DNA from: Symbiodinium natans
Taxonomy: Eukaryota; Sar; Dinophyceae; Suessiales; Symbiodiniaceae
Direction: 5' to 3'
Assembly (NCBI GenBank): GCA_905221605.1
Contig: CAJNDS010002807.1
Location: 101,676 to 144,175, forward strand
DNA length: 42,500 nt
Shown here: positions 20,137 to 30,024 of the stretch, piece by piece
Layout: every line of letters starts with the position of its first letter
Position numbering within the stretch: the stretch's first letter is position 1
Program-made: the position numbers and the translations under genes
The notes under the pieces: model-generated
The model's database searches: none
The model's input: only the letters and a program-made list of their open reading frames with translations
What the model was told of the DNA's origin: nothing

Positions 20137-20463
20137 ATGCATAAAGTGAAGCCACTAAACGCCGAACCCTATGCACCCTGTACCCGAGTAGCCCTTAGCT
20201 CAATGAAGGTGCACCTGAGCAGCTCCAAGAAGGAGGAGGAGTTGGAGGTGGGTGCGATTCTCGGGTTTGGGATTCTCGGGCAGAGTTTTTTGAGTGAGTT
20301 GAGGTCAAGGGTGGAGAGTGTTAGGTGCAAGTGCAGGTGGAAGGGTCTAGAGGGGACGGCTGGGGGGGGGATCTTGCCACCCTCATCCCGGCACATCGTG
20401 AACGAAGGCCGAAACCCTCGCGAGACAGAACCTTTAGCGCCCAACAACACCAAAAGCCCTTAG
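20137..20463 (+). CDS. Possible coding segment
   Basis: Open for 108 codons; the best part reads SMKVHLSSSKKEEELEVGAI around 20200-20260. An acceptor cccttag lies at about 20200. Borders and family unknown. Confidence 0.3.
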   Translation: MHKVKPLNAEPYAPCTRVALSSMKVHLSSSKKEEELEVGAILGFGILGQSFLSELRSRVESVRCKCRWKGLEGTAGGGILPPSSRHIVNEGRNPRETEPLAPNNTKSP

Positions 20464-20489
20464 TAACCATCAGTGGTCATACATGGCAG

Positions 20490-20531
20490 GATCCCTCTAG
20501 TAGGGTGCCTTTTGTGGATGGCTGGTTTCAT
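20490..20531 (+). CDS. Exon candidate, unidentified gene
   Basis: tacatggcag, then DPSSRVPFVDGWFH, then CAT|GCCC. Fourteen codons, phase 0-0. Confidence 0.45.
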
Positions 20532-20681
20532 GCCCGCCCTCATACGCAGGGTGCCCCCCCCCTTCACCCCAAACCCCGAACCCAAACCCAAACCCTAGAC
20601 CCTAAACCCTAAATCCGAAACCCGAAGCCCGAAACCCCCAACATCGGACCAGTTAATGACACGAATACCTGCTCTGGCCAG

Positions 20682-20723
20682 GGGGTGCCTGCTGAGCGCG
20701 CAGAGGCACGTGGCGGGCTGGTG
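20682..20723 (+). CDS. Short exon candidate
   Basis: ctctggccag, then GVPAERAEARGGLV, running into a TTTAGGG tract. More than one frame is open. Confidence 0.3.
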
Positions 20724-21153
20724 TTAGGGTTAGGGTTTAGGGTTTCGGGTTTAGGACTTAGGGCTTAGGGTTTAGGGTTTGGGGATTGCACTTTGGGCTT
20801 GGGAGTTCATGGGCTTGTGGTTTCGGGGCTTAGGGTTTAGGGAGGCATTCCCCCCCCTGGCTTCCTGGGCTCCTTGAAGGCTTGTGGGTTTAGGAGGCCG
20901 GAAACCCTCATCCCCAAACCCTGAAATCTGGCAGACCGCCAGTAGACAGAGACTCCTAAGCCCCGAACCCCCGAACCCCCGAACCCCCATCTCCCCCCAA
21001 CTTAAAACCCTAAACCCTAAACCCTAAACCCCAAACCCGAAAGCCTTAAACCCTAAACCCTAAACACTAAATCCTAAGCCCTAAACCCTAAGCCCTAAAC
21101 CCTAAACCCCCTCAGCCCTAAGCCCTAAGCCCCCACCCCCTGCAGCCCCCCAG

Positions 21154-21246
21154 GTGCGCCTCTCCCCGGACGGAAACGTGATCCTGCCCGGAGCTGAGCT
21201 CTCTTTTTTGGCAGCCGGCGCCTATTTGGGGGAAACTCCTCTCAAT
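21154..21246 (+). CDS. Exon candidate (FN3-containing gene?)
   Basis: After ccccccag, 31 codons (phase 0-0): VRLSPDGNVILPGAELSFLA, then AGAYLGETPLN, donor AAT|GCC. A clear coding signal. The exon lies just outside the palindrome and is in phase with the exon in its loop (22769). Confidence 0.6.
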
Positions 21247-21800
21247 GCCGACTTTTGGGTTTCGGGTTTAGGGTTTAGGGTTAGGGTTTAGGGTTTAGGG
21301 TTTAGGGTTTAGGGTTCAGCATCTCATGTCCAAGCCTTCACTAGTCAAGCAGCTTGTCAAGCGTTGGAAAAAAACCCCACCCACCCAAGAAACCCATAAC
21401 ATTGAGAAAATACAAAGTTCATTCAATACATTGTCAGTAGGCTTATAGCTCAAAAGTCCGCCCAAAACCTAAAATCTAACTTTTTGGAAGCAAACTTTCC
21501 CTCTTAAGGGGGGTCGGAGTTGGAGGAAGCTCGGTTTGAGTCAAAAATCCAGAAAACGAGAGGCCACCCAGAACCGTCGACTTCAGTACTAAAAAATCGC
21601 ATTTTTAATTGGGACCCGGGCCGATCCTGGGGTCCCCCCTCATTCGGGGTGTTTTTGGAAGCAAACTTTCCCTCTCAAGGGGGGTCTCCAAGACGATTTT
21701 GCCTTTAAAATTGAAAGACCCCCCTTGACCAAAACTAGGCTGAAAAGGTCGCAGGGGTGGCCCGTCATCAGAATTGAGGGTTAAAAACCCTGAAACACCC

Positions 21801-22277
21801 CGCGGGTGGAAAAAAACCATTTGGTCACGAAGGGGGTCAGGGTTTAGGGCCCCCCCGGGTGGAAAAAAACCATTTGGTCACGAAGGGGGTCAGGGTTTAG
21901 GGCCCCCCCGGTTTAAAAAAACCATTTGGTCACGAAGGGGGTCAGGGTTTAGGGCCCCCCCGGGTGGAAAAAAACCATTTGGTCACGAAGGGGGTCAGGG
22001 TTTAGGGCCCCCCCCGGGTGGACAAAAACCATTTGGTCACGAAGGGGGTCAGGGTTTAGGGCCCCCCCGGGTGGAAAAAAAACATTTGGTCACGAAGGGG
22101 GTCAGGGTTTAGGGCCCCCCCGGGTGGAAAAAAACCATTTGGGCACGAAGGGGGTCAGGGTTTAGGGCCCCCCCCGGGTGGAAAAAAACCATTTGGTCAC
22201 GAAGGGGGTCAGGGTTTAGGGCCCCCCCGGGTGGAAAAAAACCATTTGGTCACGAAGGGGGTCAGGGTTTAGGGCCC
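21801..22277 (+). repeat. Left-arm 53/54-bp minisatellite, 9 copies
   Basis: The unit reads gggtggaaaaaaaccatttg then gtcacgaagggggtcagg, gtttaggg and a C run; TTTAGGG is built into each unit. Eight copies have ggtcacg, one (near 22141) has gggcacg. Two decayed extra copies lie at 22426-22510. Confidence 0.95.
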
Positions 22278-22768
22278 AAAGGCTCGGTTTTGATCAAAAA
22301 TCCAGAAAACGAGAGCCCACCCAGAAGCGTCGATTTCAATACTAAAAAATCGCATTTTGAACTGGGACCCGGGCCGATCCTGGGGTCCCCCTCATTTGGG
22401 GTGTTTTTGGAGGCACGGCCCAGGAAAAAAACCATTTGGTCACGAAGGGGGTCAGGGTTTAGGGCCCAGAAAAAAAACAACATGGTCACGAAGGTCATTA
22501 GGGTTTAAATATACATAGTAAAAGAGGGTTTAGGGTTTAGGGTTTAGGGTTTAGGGTTTAGGGTTTAGGGTTTAGGGGCAGTAGCTCTCGAAATTAGGGC
22601 TTGGGGTTTAGAGTCGCCTTTCATTTAGGGTTTAGGGTTTAGGGTTTAGGGTTTAGGGTTTAGGATTTAGGGCTTAGGGTTTAGGGTTTAGGGTTTAGGG
22701 TTAGGGTGTAGGGTTTTAGGGTAGTTTAGGGTTTAGGGTTTTAGGGCAATTTAGGGTTTAGGGTTTAG

Positions 22769-22804
22769 GAGACCGAGCCGGCGCTTGAGGTGTCATGGCG
22801 TCCA
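22769..22804 (+). CDS. 12-codon FN3-like exon in the palindrome loop
   Basis: gggtttag, then ETEPALEVSWRP, then a GC donor after CCA at 22805. 'ALEVSW.P' fits the B-C strand of an FN3 repeat. It is the only coding-looking sequence inside the 3.3-kb palindrome and matches the phase of the exon ending at 21246. Confidence 0.5.
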
Positions 22805-23489
22805 GCAGTGCTTCTCTGGGCTCGCGCCGGGTGCAGCTCACCGGGTGGAGGACGGTGTGCTCTGAAGTCTGACAAACCCTAAACCCTAAACCCAAAACCC
22901 TAAACCCTAAGCCCTAAATCCTAAACCCTAAACCCTAAACCCTAAACCCTAAATGAAAGGCGACTCTAAACCCCAAGCCCTAATTTCGAGAGCTACTGCC
23001 CCTACTGAAAGGGACTGGTTCTCTAAATTGGGTCCTGGTGTTAAGGGTGCCGTATATAGAGGGGACCCAGAAAGGGACCCTAATTCAGGGAGCTACTCCC
23101 CACTGACAGGATGACGAAACTCAGCAAGTAGGCCTGCAAGTGGGTGGGGTTCTCCTGATCACAGTTGAGCTCCCTGCTGGGAGGTTCATGGTACTTGGTA
23201 ACTAATTATAACTGTACGAAACCCTAAACCCTAAACCCTCTCTTACTATGTATATTTAAACCCTAATGACCTTCGTGACCATGTTGTTTTTTTTCTGGGC
23301 CCTAAACCCTGACCCCCTTCGTGACCAAATGGTTTTTTTCCTGGGCCGTGCCTCCAAAAACACCCCAAATGAGGGGGACCCCAGGATCGGCCCGGGTCCC
23401 AGTTCAAAATGCGATTTTTTAGTACTGAAATCGACGCTTCTGGGTGGGCCCTCGTTTTCTGGATTTTTGATCAAAACCGAGCCTTTGGG

Positions 23490-24320
23490 CCCTAAACCCT
23501 GACCCCCTTCGTGGGCAAATGGTTTTTTTCCACCCGGGGGGGGGCCTAAACCCTGACCCCCTTCGTGGGCAAATGGTTTTTTTCCACCCGGGGGGGCCCT
23601 AAACCCTGACCCCCTTCGTGGGCAAATGGTTTTTTTCCACCCGGGGGGGCCCTAAACCCTGACCCCCTTCGTGGGCAAATGGTTTTTTTCCACCCCGGGG
23701 GGGCCCTAAACCCTGACCCCCTTCGTGGGCAAATGGTTTTTTTCCACCCGGGGGGGGCCCTAAACCCTGACCCCCTTCGTGGGCAAATGGTTTTTTTCCA
23801 CCCGGGGGGGCCCTAAACCCTGACCCCCTTCGTGGGCAAATGGTTTTTTTCCACCCGGGGGGGGCCTAAACCTGACCCCCTTCGTGGGCAAATGGTTTTT
23901 TTCCACCCGGGGGGGGCCCTAAACCCTGACCCCCTTCGTGGGCAAATGGTTTTTTTCCACCCGGGGGGGCCTAAACCCTGACCCCCTTCGTGGGCAGATG
24001 GTTTTTTTCCACCCGGGGGGGCCCTAAACCCTGACCCCCTTCGTGGGCAAATGGTTTTTTTCCACCCGGGGGGGCCCTAAACCCTGACCCCCTTCGTGAC
24101 CAAATTGTTTTTTTCCACCCGGGGGGGCCCTAAACCCTGACCCCCTTCGTGACCAAATGGTTTTTTTCCACCCGGGGGGGGCCCTAAACCCTGACCCCCT
24201 TCGTGCCCAAATGGTTTTTTTCCACCCGGGGGGGCCCTAAACCCTGACCCCCTTCGTGACCAAATGGTTTTTTTCCACCCGGGGGGGTCCTAAACCCTGA
24301 CCCCCTTCGTGACCAAACGG
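23490..24320 (-). repeat. Right-arm 52-54-bp minisatellite, 16 copies
   Basis: Reverse complement of the left-arm unit. The 11 copies nearest the loop all read cgtgggcaaatgg (one gggcagatgg), a variant absent from the left arm. The five outer copies read cgtgacc or, once, cgtgccc as on the left. Confidence 0.95.
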
Positions 24321-24757
24321 TTTTTTTCCCCAAATGAGGGGGGACCCCAGGATCGGCCCGGGTCCCAATTAAAAATGCGATTTTTTAGTACTGAAGTCGA
24401 CGGTTCTGGGTGGCCTCTCGTTTTCTGGATTGTTGACTCAAACCGAGCTTCCTCCAACTCCGACCCCCCTTAAGAGGGAAAGTTTGCTTCCAAAAAGTTA
24501 GATTTTAGGTTTTGGGCGGACTTTTGAGCTATAAGCCTACTGACAATGTATTGAATGAACTTTGTATTTTCTCAATGTTATGGGTTTCTTGGGTGGGTGG
24601 GGTTTTTTTCCAACGCTTGACAAGCTGCTTGACTAGTGAAGGCTTGGACATGAGATGCTGAACCCTAAACCCTAAACCCTAAACCCTAAACCCTAAATCC
24701 TAAACCCTACAACTCTAAACCCTAAACCCTAAACCCTAAACCCTAAGTCCACGGCAG

Positions 24758-24805
24758 GTCTGTGCCGTTGCAGCTGGCGTCAGCGGGGCCGTGGCCGCAA
24801 TCAAG
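24758..24805 (+). CDS. FN3-like exon candidate
   Basis: ccacggcag, then VCAVAAGVSGAVAAIK, then AAG|GCTGC. 'VCAV.AGVSG' matches the F-G strand turn of FN3 repeats. The next AG, at 24833 (frame DALSKVSGG), is only 28 bases on, too close for an ordinary intron, so the 3' border is uncertain. Confidence 0.5.
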
Positions 24806-25004
24806 GCTGCAAAATGCGCTGATGCACCCGCAGGACGCACTGTCTAAAGTCAGCGGCGGTACGCCCGAACCCTGAGCCCTAGACTCGTACAAGCTTAAAG
24901 TAAACCCCAAACCCTAAACCCCAAACCCCAAGCCCTAAACCCTAAACCCTAAACCCTAAACCCTAAACCCTGAACCCTAAACCCTAAACCCTAAACCCTG
25001 TGAG

Positions 25005-25103
25005 AAGGTCAGAACTGCCTTGGCAGCACCTGCGGCGCCTTCTCAGCTCCGTGCTCGGCTGATGCCAGGCGCGCAGGGGGGTGGGGTGTCAGCCCCAAGC
25101 AAG
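25005..25103 (+). CDS. Exon candidate, possible FN3 start
   Basis: ctgtgag, then KVRTALAAPAAPSQLRARLM, then PGAQGGGVSAPSK, then AAG|GTG. It is 33 codons, phase 0-0. 'P.APSQLRA' resembles the first strand of an FN3 repeat. Confidence 0.5.
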
Positions 25104-25300
25104 GTGTTTTTGGGGTTTAGGGTTTGGGGTTTAGGGTTTGGGGTTTAGGGTTTAGGGTTTAGGGATTGGGGTTTAGGGTTTAGGGTTTAGGGAATCCTAA
25201 ACCCTAAGCTTGAAACTCTGAACCCCAAACCCTAAACATTCAAGCCGAAGCCCAAGTCCTAAAGCAAAAGACGAAAACGTGCGGGCCTCCAACATACTAC

Positions 25301-25394
25301 TTGCTTAAGAACCCCCAAAGAAAACAAAAGAAAATAATCCCTATATTACCCTAAACAGGAAGAGTATTTGTACTTTTGGGGGGTTCTTAAGCAA
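25301..25394. mobile_element. 94-bp inverted-repeat element upstream of an exon
   Basis: Terminal inverted repeats ttgcttaagaacccccaaag (25301-25320) and its near-complement (25373-25394); AT-rich interior. It ends 20 bases before the acceptor of the exon candidate at 25415. Confidence 0.85.
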
Positions 25395-25414
25395 TTAGTA
25401 ACAACCCTTTGCAG

Positions 25415-25459
25415 GCTGGGCGAGGACCGGCCAGGGCTGCGTCTTCCTCGCCGGCGAAG
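25415..25459 (+). CDS. Exon candidate, unidentified gene
   Basis: ccctttgcag, then AGRGPARAASSSPAK, then AAG|GCGTCT. Fifteen codons, phase 0-0, low-complexity linker-like. Confidence 0.45.
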
Positions 25460-25727
25460 GCGTCTAAAAGTCTGATCCCTAGAAGCCCTAAACTCTGAAC
25501 CCTGGAAGCCCTAAAAACCCTAAACCCTAAACCCTAAACCCTAAACCCTAAACCCAAAACCCTAAACCCTAAGCCCTAAGCCCTAAGCCCTAAACCCCTA
25601 AGCCCTAAGCCCTAAGCCCTAGGCCCTAGGCCCTAAGCCCTAAACCCTAATCCCTCCAAGCTGTAAAGGGTTGAGGGTTTTCAGGGGTTTTGGGGAAGTC
25701 CCAGGCTCCCAACCCTTAAAGCCGCAG

Positions 25728-25761
25728 GATCTGAAGCCTGGACCCCAAAACAGCCCAGAAT
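25728..25761 (+). CDS. Short exon candidate
   Basis: agccgcag, then DLKPGPQNSPE, then T|GCCTGG. Confidence 0.35.
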
Positions 25762-25957
25762 GCCTGGTAGCCTAAAGCCCTGAAGGGTTTAGGGTTTAGG
25801 GTTTAGGGTTTAGGGTTTAGGGTTTAGGGTTTAGGGTTTAGGGTTTAGGGTTTAGGGTTTAGGGTTTAGGTTTTAGGGTTTAGGGTTTCGGGTGGATCCG
25901 AAAGCCCGAAAAGTCCCTGAACCCCGAAAAAAACCCCCAAGCCTCGCGCGTGGGCAG

Positions 25958-25998
25958 GCGTGAAGAGCCCCGACCTGGATGTTGTCAAGTTGGAGCCC
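25958..25998 (+). CDS. Exon candidate, unidentified gene
   Basis: gtgggcag, then VKSPDLDVVKLEP, then CCC|GCGCCC. Confidence 0.45.
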
Positions 25999-26019
25999 GC
26001 GCCCTGGTTTCGGGGTTTC

Positions 26020-26360
26020 CAAACCCTAAACCCTAAACCCTAAACCCTAAACCCTAAACCCTAAACCCTAAACCCTAAACCCTAAACCCTAAACCCTAAA
26101 CCCTAAACCCTAAACCCTAAACCTAACCCTAAACCCTAAACCCTAAACCCTAAACCCTAAACCCTAAACCCTAAACCCTAAACCCTAAACCCTAAACCCT
26201 AAACCCTAAACCCTAAACCCTAGCCCTAAACCCTAAACCCTAAACCCTAAGCCCTAAGCCCTAAACCCTAAACCCTAAACCCTAAACCCTAGCCCTAAAC
26301 CCTAGCCCTAAACCCTAAACCCTAAACCCTAAACCCTAAGCCCTAAACCCTAAACCCTAC
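26020..26360. repeat. Long CCCTAAA tract (~340 bp)
   Basis: The longest uninterrupted tract in the window, with a few CCCTAG/CCCTAAG variants near its 3' end. Confidence 0.98.
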
Positions 26361-26875
26361 GATTCTTTCTGGGGTCCTAGGGTTTCGGGTTGTAGGGTTT
26401 AAAGGGTCCTTGGCTTTCTAGGGCAGAGCATCCGGGGATCGTCCGAAACCCTCTGAATCTCAACCACATACAAAGCCTAGCACCTAAGCCCTCCACCCCT
26501 GAACCTCTTAGTCTTCAGCCCCATAAATCCTCAGCCCTAAGCCCTAAACCCCTACACTCCAAACCCTAAATTTAAGAGCCTCCGGCTCAAGCCGCCGACC
26601 CCGCTGGAGCATAGTTGAAAGGTTTAAACGCGCTCGTCAGCTCAAAGGATGCCAAAAGTTGATTTGCTTGAGCCTCTGTGAAACGTTGGGGGGTAGGGGG
26701 TAGCACCAGGACCCAAACAGGAGCTTGAAGGCAACAAGCGGAGAGGGGGTCGGGGGGGTGGGGGGGAGGGGTGGTTGGGGAAAGAAACGGGTTGAAGCCA
26801 AGCCCCCATCACTTAGCCCAGCAACCGGGAGGGGGGGGTAGGGGGTGGGGCGGGTTAGGGGGTTTTTTCCCAAAG

Positions 26876-26931
26876 GACCCCTATGTCCTGTGCGAAACCG
26901 CTATGGTCCGTGAGTTTATGCGGTGTGGGTG
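26876..26931 (+). CDS. Exon candidate, unidentified gene
   Basis: ttttttcccaaag, then DPYVLCETAMVREFMRCG, then TG|GCCTGG. Good protein-like composition; family unknown. Preceded by G-rich low complexity (26690-26870) and followed by a C35-type run. Confidence 0.5.
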
Positions 26932-26951
26932 GCCTGGCCCTCCACCCGGGC

Positions 26952-26984
<33 letters not shown>
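26952..26984. repeat. Poly-C run of more than 30
   Basis: The longest C homopolymer in the window, beginning after gggca at 26951. Confidence 0.95.
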
Positions 26985-27130
26985 TTTTGGGCCCTTTTCC
27001 CATCCAACACGCCGCCAGGGTCGGCGGACCCAAGCCCTAAGCCCTGAACCCTAAACCCCAAACCCCAAACCCCAAACCCCAAACCCCGAAACCCTAAACC
27101 CTAAACCCCCCAGGTTCGTCTCCCCTGCAG

Positions 27131-27182
27131 CCGATGGCGGGCATCCGATCCAAGCTCGCGGCTCATCATTTGCTGGGCAGGG
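27131..27182 (+). CDS. Exon candidate, unidentified gene
   Basis: ctcccctgcag, then PMAGIRSKLAAHHLLGR, then G|GCATGT. Confidence 0.5.
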
Positions 27183-27319
27183 GCATGTCGGGTTTAGGGT
27201 TCAGGGTTCAGGGTTTAGGGTGAGGGCTTAGGGTCTAGGGTTTAGGGTTTAGGGTTTAGGGTTTAGGGTTTAGGGTTGAGGGTCTAGCGTCTACGGTGTA
27301 GGATTTAGGGCTTAGGGTT

Positions 27320-27940
27320 GTGCCCCAATGGTTCTGTTTACACCCAAAGAACAATAATCCTTATCGAGGATCCCCCTCAAAAAGGGTACCCCGAATTGTG
27401 GAGACCACCATTTTGAGTTGAGGGGTTAGGGGTTCGGGGTCAGGGCAGTTTGGGCAGCAGCAAGGGTACGCGCAAGGAACGGTTTGGAAGGCTCCGCCTG
27501 AGCTGCACTGCATATCTGGAGCTTCGCTTTCGCCAGTCCTACTCGATCCATGCGGAAGAAGAGCTCTGCGAGGACGGGCGTGCGGTTGATGGGTTCTATT
27601 GTGGGGCTCTCGGCCACAGGCGGGAAGAATAAGCGGACTCCAAAAAATTTGAAAAGAGGCGTCTGGATGCTTCTGGCAACTACCCAGATGCGACGCTCCA
27701 GGGCAGCCAGTCCGGAAGCAAGAGCGGACTTGCAAGGTTCATAGGGCAGCGAAACTCTGCCTAGCCACTGCCCCCCTAACGATCGCACTGGTAGTCGGTA
27801 CCCCAGTCAGTTCTTGGGCTCTGTGGTCTATGTACGTTCGTGGACACGGTGTTGTAGGTAGTGCCCTGAGCCGGCTGGGAGGACGTCCCAGAAGGCGCCG
27901 ATGCTGCGGAGAGCCTCCCAAAGTCAGGCACACCAGCCTT
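27320..27940. other. Block with open frames on both strands
   Basis: On - the frame 27788-27426 is open for 120 codons (RIWVVARSIQTPLFKFFGVR part-way). On + the frame 27450-27632 reads SYSIHAEEELCEDGRAVDGF. Both have plausible composition, so strand and reality cannot be decided; no motif recognised. Confidence 0.35.
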
Positions 27941-28184
27941 GATCCTAAACCCTAAACCCTAAACGCTAAGCCCTAAACCCTAAACCCTTTGGCATTCAGC
28001 GAGCTCGGTTTAGGGCGGGTAAAAATTGTGTCTAAGGTAAACCAAACACAGAGTTGGTTCTGGGCTCCTTTTACGGCAAGCCACCAGTAGCACCCTCATG
28101 ATATGCATTTTGGAATGCAAAAAGTAGTGGTCTAAGCTTCATTAGGCTTAGGAAAGGGCTTCATGTGCACATCATCCTCGACAG

Positions 28185-28257
28185 GGCCAAGAGGTTCGAG
28201 AAGTGGCTTCAAGCCTGTCCAGACGTCATGTATCACCCTGCGCCTGCAGCAGCCATG
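28185..28257 (+). CDS. Exon candidate, unidentified gene
   Basis: cctcgacag, then AKRFEKWLQACPDVMYHPAP, then AAAM, then ATG|GTATGG, a canonical GT donor. Confidence 0.55.
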
Positions 28258-28375
28258 GTATGGTTTCTGGTCTCTCCGAAAACCCGAAAAACCCCAACCA
28301 GCCCTAAGCCCGAAACTCCTGTTTCTTGGCATCCCTCTTTGGCCAAACCCTAAACGCTAAACCCTAGACCAAAAA

Positions 28376-28500
28376 CCCTAAGCCCTAAGCCCTAAGCCCT
28401 AAGCCCTAAGCCCTAAGCCCTAAGCCCTAAGCCCTAAGCCTTAAGCCCTAAGCCCTAAGCCCTAAGCCTTAAGCCCCAAGCCCTAAGCCTAAACCCTAAA
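28376..28500. repeat. CCCTAAG variant array
   Basis: About 17 near-perfect CCCTAAG units, a single-base variant homogenised, next to CCCTAAA units. Confidence 0.95.
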
Positions 28501-28530
28501 CCCTAAACCCTAAACCCCAACCCGTGGCAG

Positions 28531-28576
28531 GTGCTATTCTCCGATCCGTCGAGGCGCATGCCGTACTCTTCTGTCG
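28531..28576 (+). CDS. Exon candidate, unidentified gene
   Basis: cccgtggcag, then VLFSDPSRRMPYSSV, then G|GCTTAG. Confidence 0.5.
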
Positions 28577-28980
28577 GCTTAGGGCCTTACTTTAAGGTTC
28601 ACTAGGGTTTAGGGTTTAGGGTTTAGGGTTTAGGGGTTAGGGTTTAGGGTTTAGGGTTTAGGGTTTACTACATTTATCTCCTTCTTTTGGGTACTTACAA
28701 CCCTACTTATCACTACCCATGAGCCTCCAAGTTGGGTTTTGGGGTTGCAAGGTTCAGAGTTCCAGGCTTCCCTAGGAAGGCCTCTTTGTTCATGGTAGGC
28801 TTCCATTAGGGTTTAGGGTTTAGGGTTTAGGGTTTAGGGTTTAGGGTTTAGGGTTTAGGGTTTAGGGTTTAGGTTTAGGGTTTAGGGTGCTTGGTTTCAC
28901 AAGCATAGCGCTTGTTTCCTGCTTCACGCGCCGATCCCCACTCCAGTTCGAGCTTGCTACTCGAAACCTGTTCTTTGCAG

Positions 28981-29010
28981 GTCCTAGCATTGCCTTAATG
29001 TCACCAATCT
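28981..29010 (+). CDS. Short exon candidate
   Basis: A strong acceptor (cctgttctttgcag) is followed by PSIALMSPI and T|GCCTC. Confidence 0.45.
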
Positions 29011-29120
29011 GCCTCACCCTAAACCCTAAACCCTTGACCCGAAACCCTAAACACTAAACCCTAAACCCTAAACCCTGAACCCTAAACCCTAAACCATGAT
29101 GTTGCGGCTGGACCCAACAG

Positions 29121-29206
29121 ACCCCACGAGGTCATGGCATCGTCGATGTCGTGGTGTGCAGAGGTTCCAAGGTGCCTGTTCCAAGCGGCCCAGGAGCACA
29201 TGATAG
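29121..29206 (+). CDS. Exon candidate, unidentified gene
   Basis: acccaacag, then PHEVMASSMSWCAEVPRCLF, then QAAQEHMI, then ATAG|GTAGGG. The GT donor runs directly into a TTTAGGG tract. Confidence 0.55.
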
Positions 29207-29405
29207 GTAGGGTTTAGGGTTTAGGGTTTAGGGTTTAGGGTTTGAGGTTTAGGGGGTATAGAGCCAGGGTGCCAGTAGCTTGCACATGATGAGGTGGCCG
29301 CCATGTCAGCTTGCCGACCGCAGCCGCATCTAAGCTACTCGCTGCTTCCACCTTGGGCCGCGCCGGTGCTTCTGGGCTCCAGTTAGGACTTTGACCTGTA
29401 GCTAG

Positions 29406-29462
29406 GAAGCGACGCGCCAAGAAGGCCAGCAGGCCGCCAGCGGGGGGCGGGTGATCCGCCAG
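29406..29462 (+). CDS. Exon candidate, unidentified gene
   Basis: tgtagctag, then EATRQEGQQAASGGRVIRQ, then CAG|GTATGT, an excellent GT donor. Nineteen codons, phase 0-0. Confidence 0.55.
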
Positions 29463-29770
29463 GTATGTCCGGGACCCCCAGCTTCTTCCGTGTGCCCAGT
29501 GCGCCTAAACCCTAAGCCCTAAACCCTCAACCGTCATCCCTCAACTTTAAACACTGAACCCTGAACCCAAACCCCGAACCCTGAACCCTCAACCCTGAAC
29601 CCTCAATCCTGAACTTTGAACCCTGAACCCTAAACCCAAAACCCTAAACCTTAAACCCTGACCCTAAGCCCTAGACCCTAAATCCTAAACCCTAAACCCT
29701 AAATCCTGAACCCTAAATCCTCAAGCCTAAGCCCTAAACCCTACATCCCATTCAATCCTCTTGGCCTCAG

Positions 29771-29813
29771 GTCAGGGAACCTGAGTGGGCTCAACCGCTC
29801 GCAACGTGCCGTG
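29771..29813 (+). CDS. Exon candidate, unidentified gene
   Basis: cttggcctcag, then VREPEWAQPLATCR, then G|GCTAGA; in phase with the exon ending at 29462. An alternative frame (SGNLSGLNRSQRAVARG) is open too. Confidence 0.45.
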
Positions 29814-29875
29814 GCTAGAGGAGGCTAACATGGTTTAGGGTTTAGGGTTTAGGGTTTAGGGTTTGGCGACCCAAG

Positions 29876-29931
29876 ACCCTAAGAGCTGTCTCTGCAAAGT
29901 GGGGACGGGCAAGCACTGGGTCATCTGCTTG
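29876..29931 (+). CDS. Exon candidate, Cys-containing
   Basis: gacccaag, then PKSCLCKVGTGKHWVICL, then TTG|GCC. It lies between short telomeric tracts just upstream of the DCN1-like gene. Confidence 0.5.
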
Positions 29932-30024
29932 GCCTTGAGGCCTTGAGATGTTCTTAGCCCTGCTGCTTTAGGGTTTAGGGTTTAGGGTCCTATATGACGC
30001 CCCCACGCGCAACATTGGTGAGAC

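Larger units (their letters stand above)
21312..24668. repeat. 3.3-kb imperfect palindrome
   Basis: Outer arms 21312-21640 and 24320-24668 are almost exact reverse complements. Next come minisatellite arrays (21801-22277, 23490-24320), second modules (22278-22525, 23243-23489) and inner pieces (22576-22640, 22945-23004). The loop is about 22770-22875. Differences between arms: about 160 extra bases on the left (21640-21800), about 215 extra on the right (23005-23219), and 9 versus 16 array copies. Each arm also carries a ~110-bp module (gaaaacgag ... gatcctggggtcccc) on both sides of its array as direct repeats. Telomeric repeat bounds the outer ends. Confidence 0.95.

Noticed and set aside
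21774-22112. 112-codon frame with repeated peptide
   Set aside because: Simply the 53/54-bp minisatellite read through; copies with indels break it and the mirror arm does not keep it.
26660-26700. Dinoflagellate spliced-leader relic (search for TTTTGGCTCAAG and its complement)
   Set aside because: Only partial words (cttgagcc) were found; no full relic, so no retroposed cDNA can be claimed.
27426-27788. Single-exon gene on - (120 codons)
   Set aside because: The composition is plausible, but the + strand is equally open and no motif or splice context supports either; kept only as an undecided block.
28376-28500. CRISPR-like regular repeat
   Set aside because: Seven-base units without spacers; a telomere-variant array.
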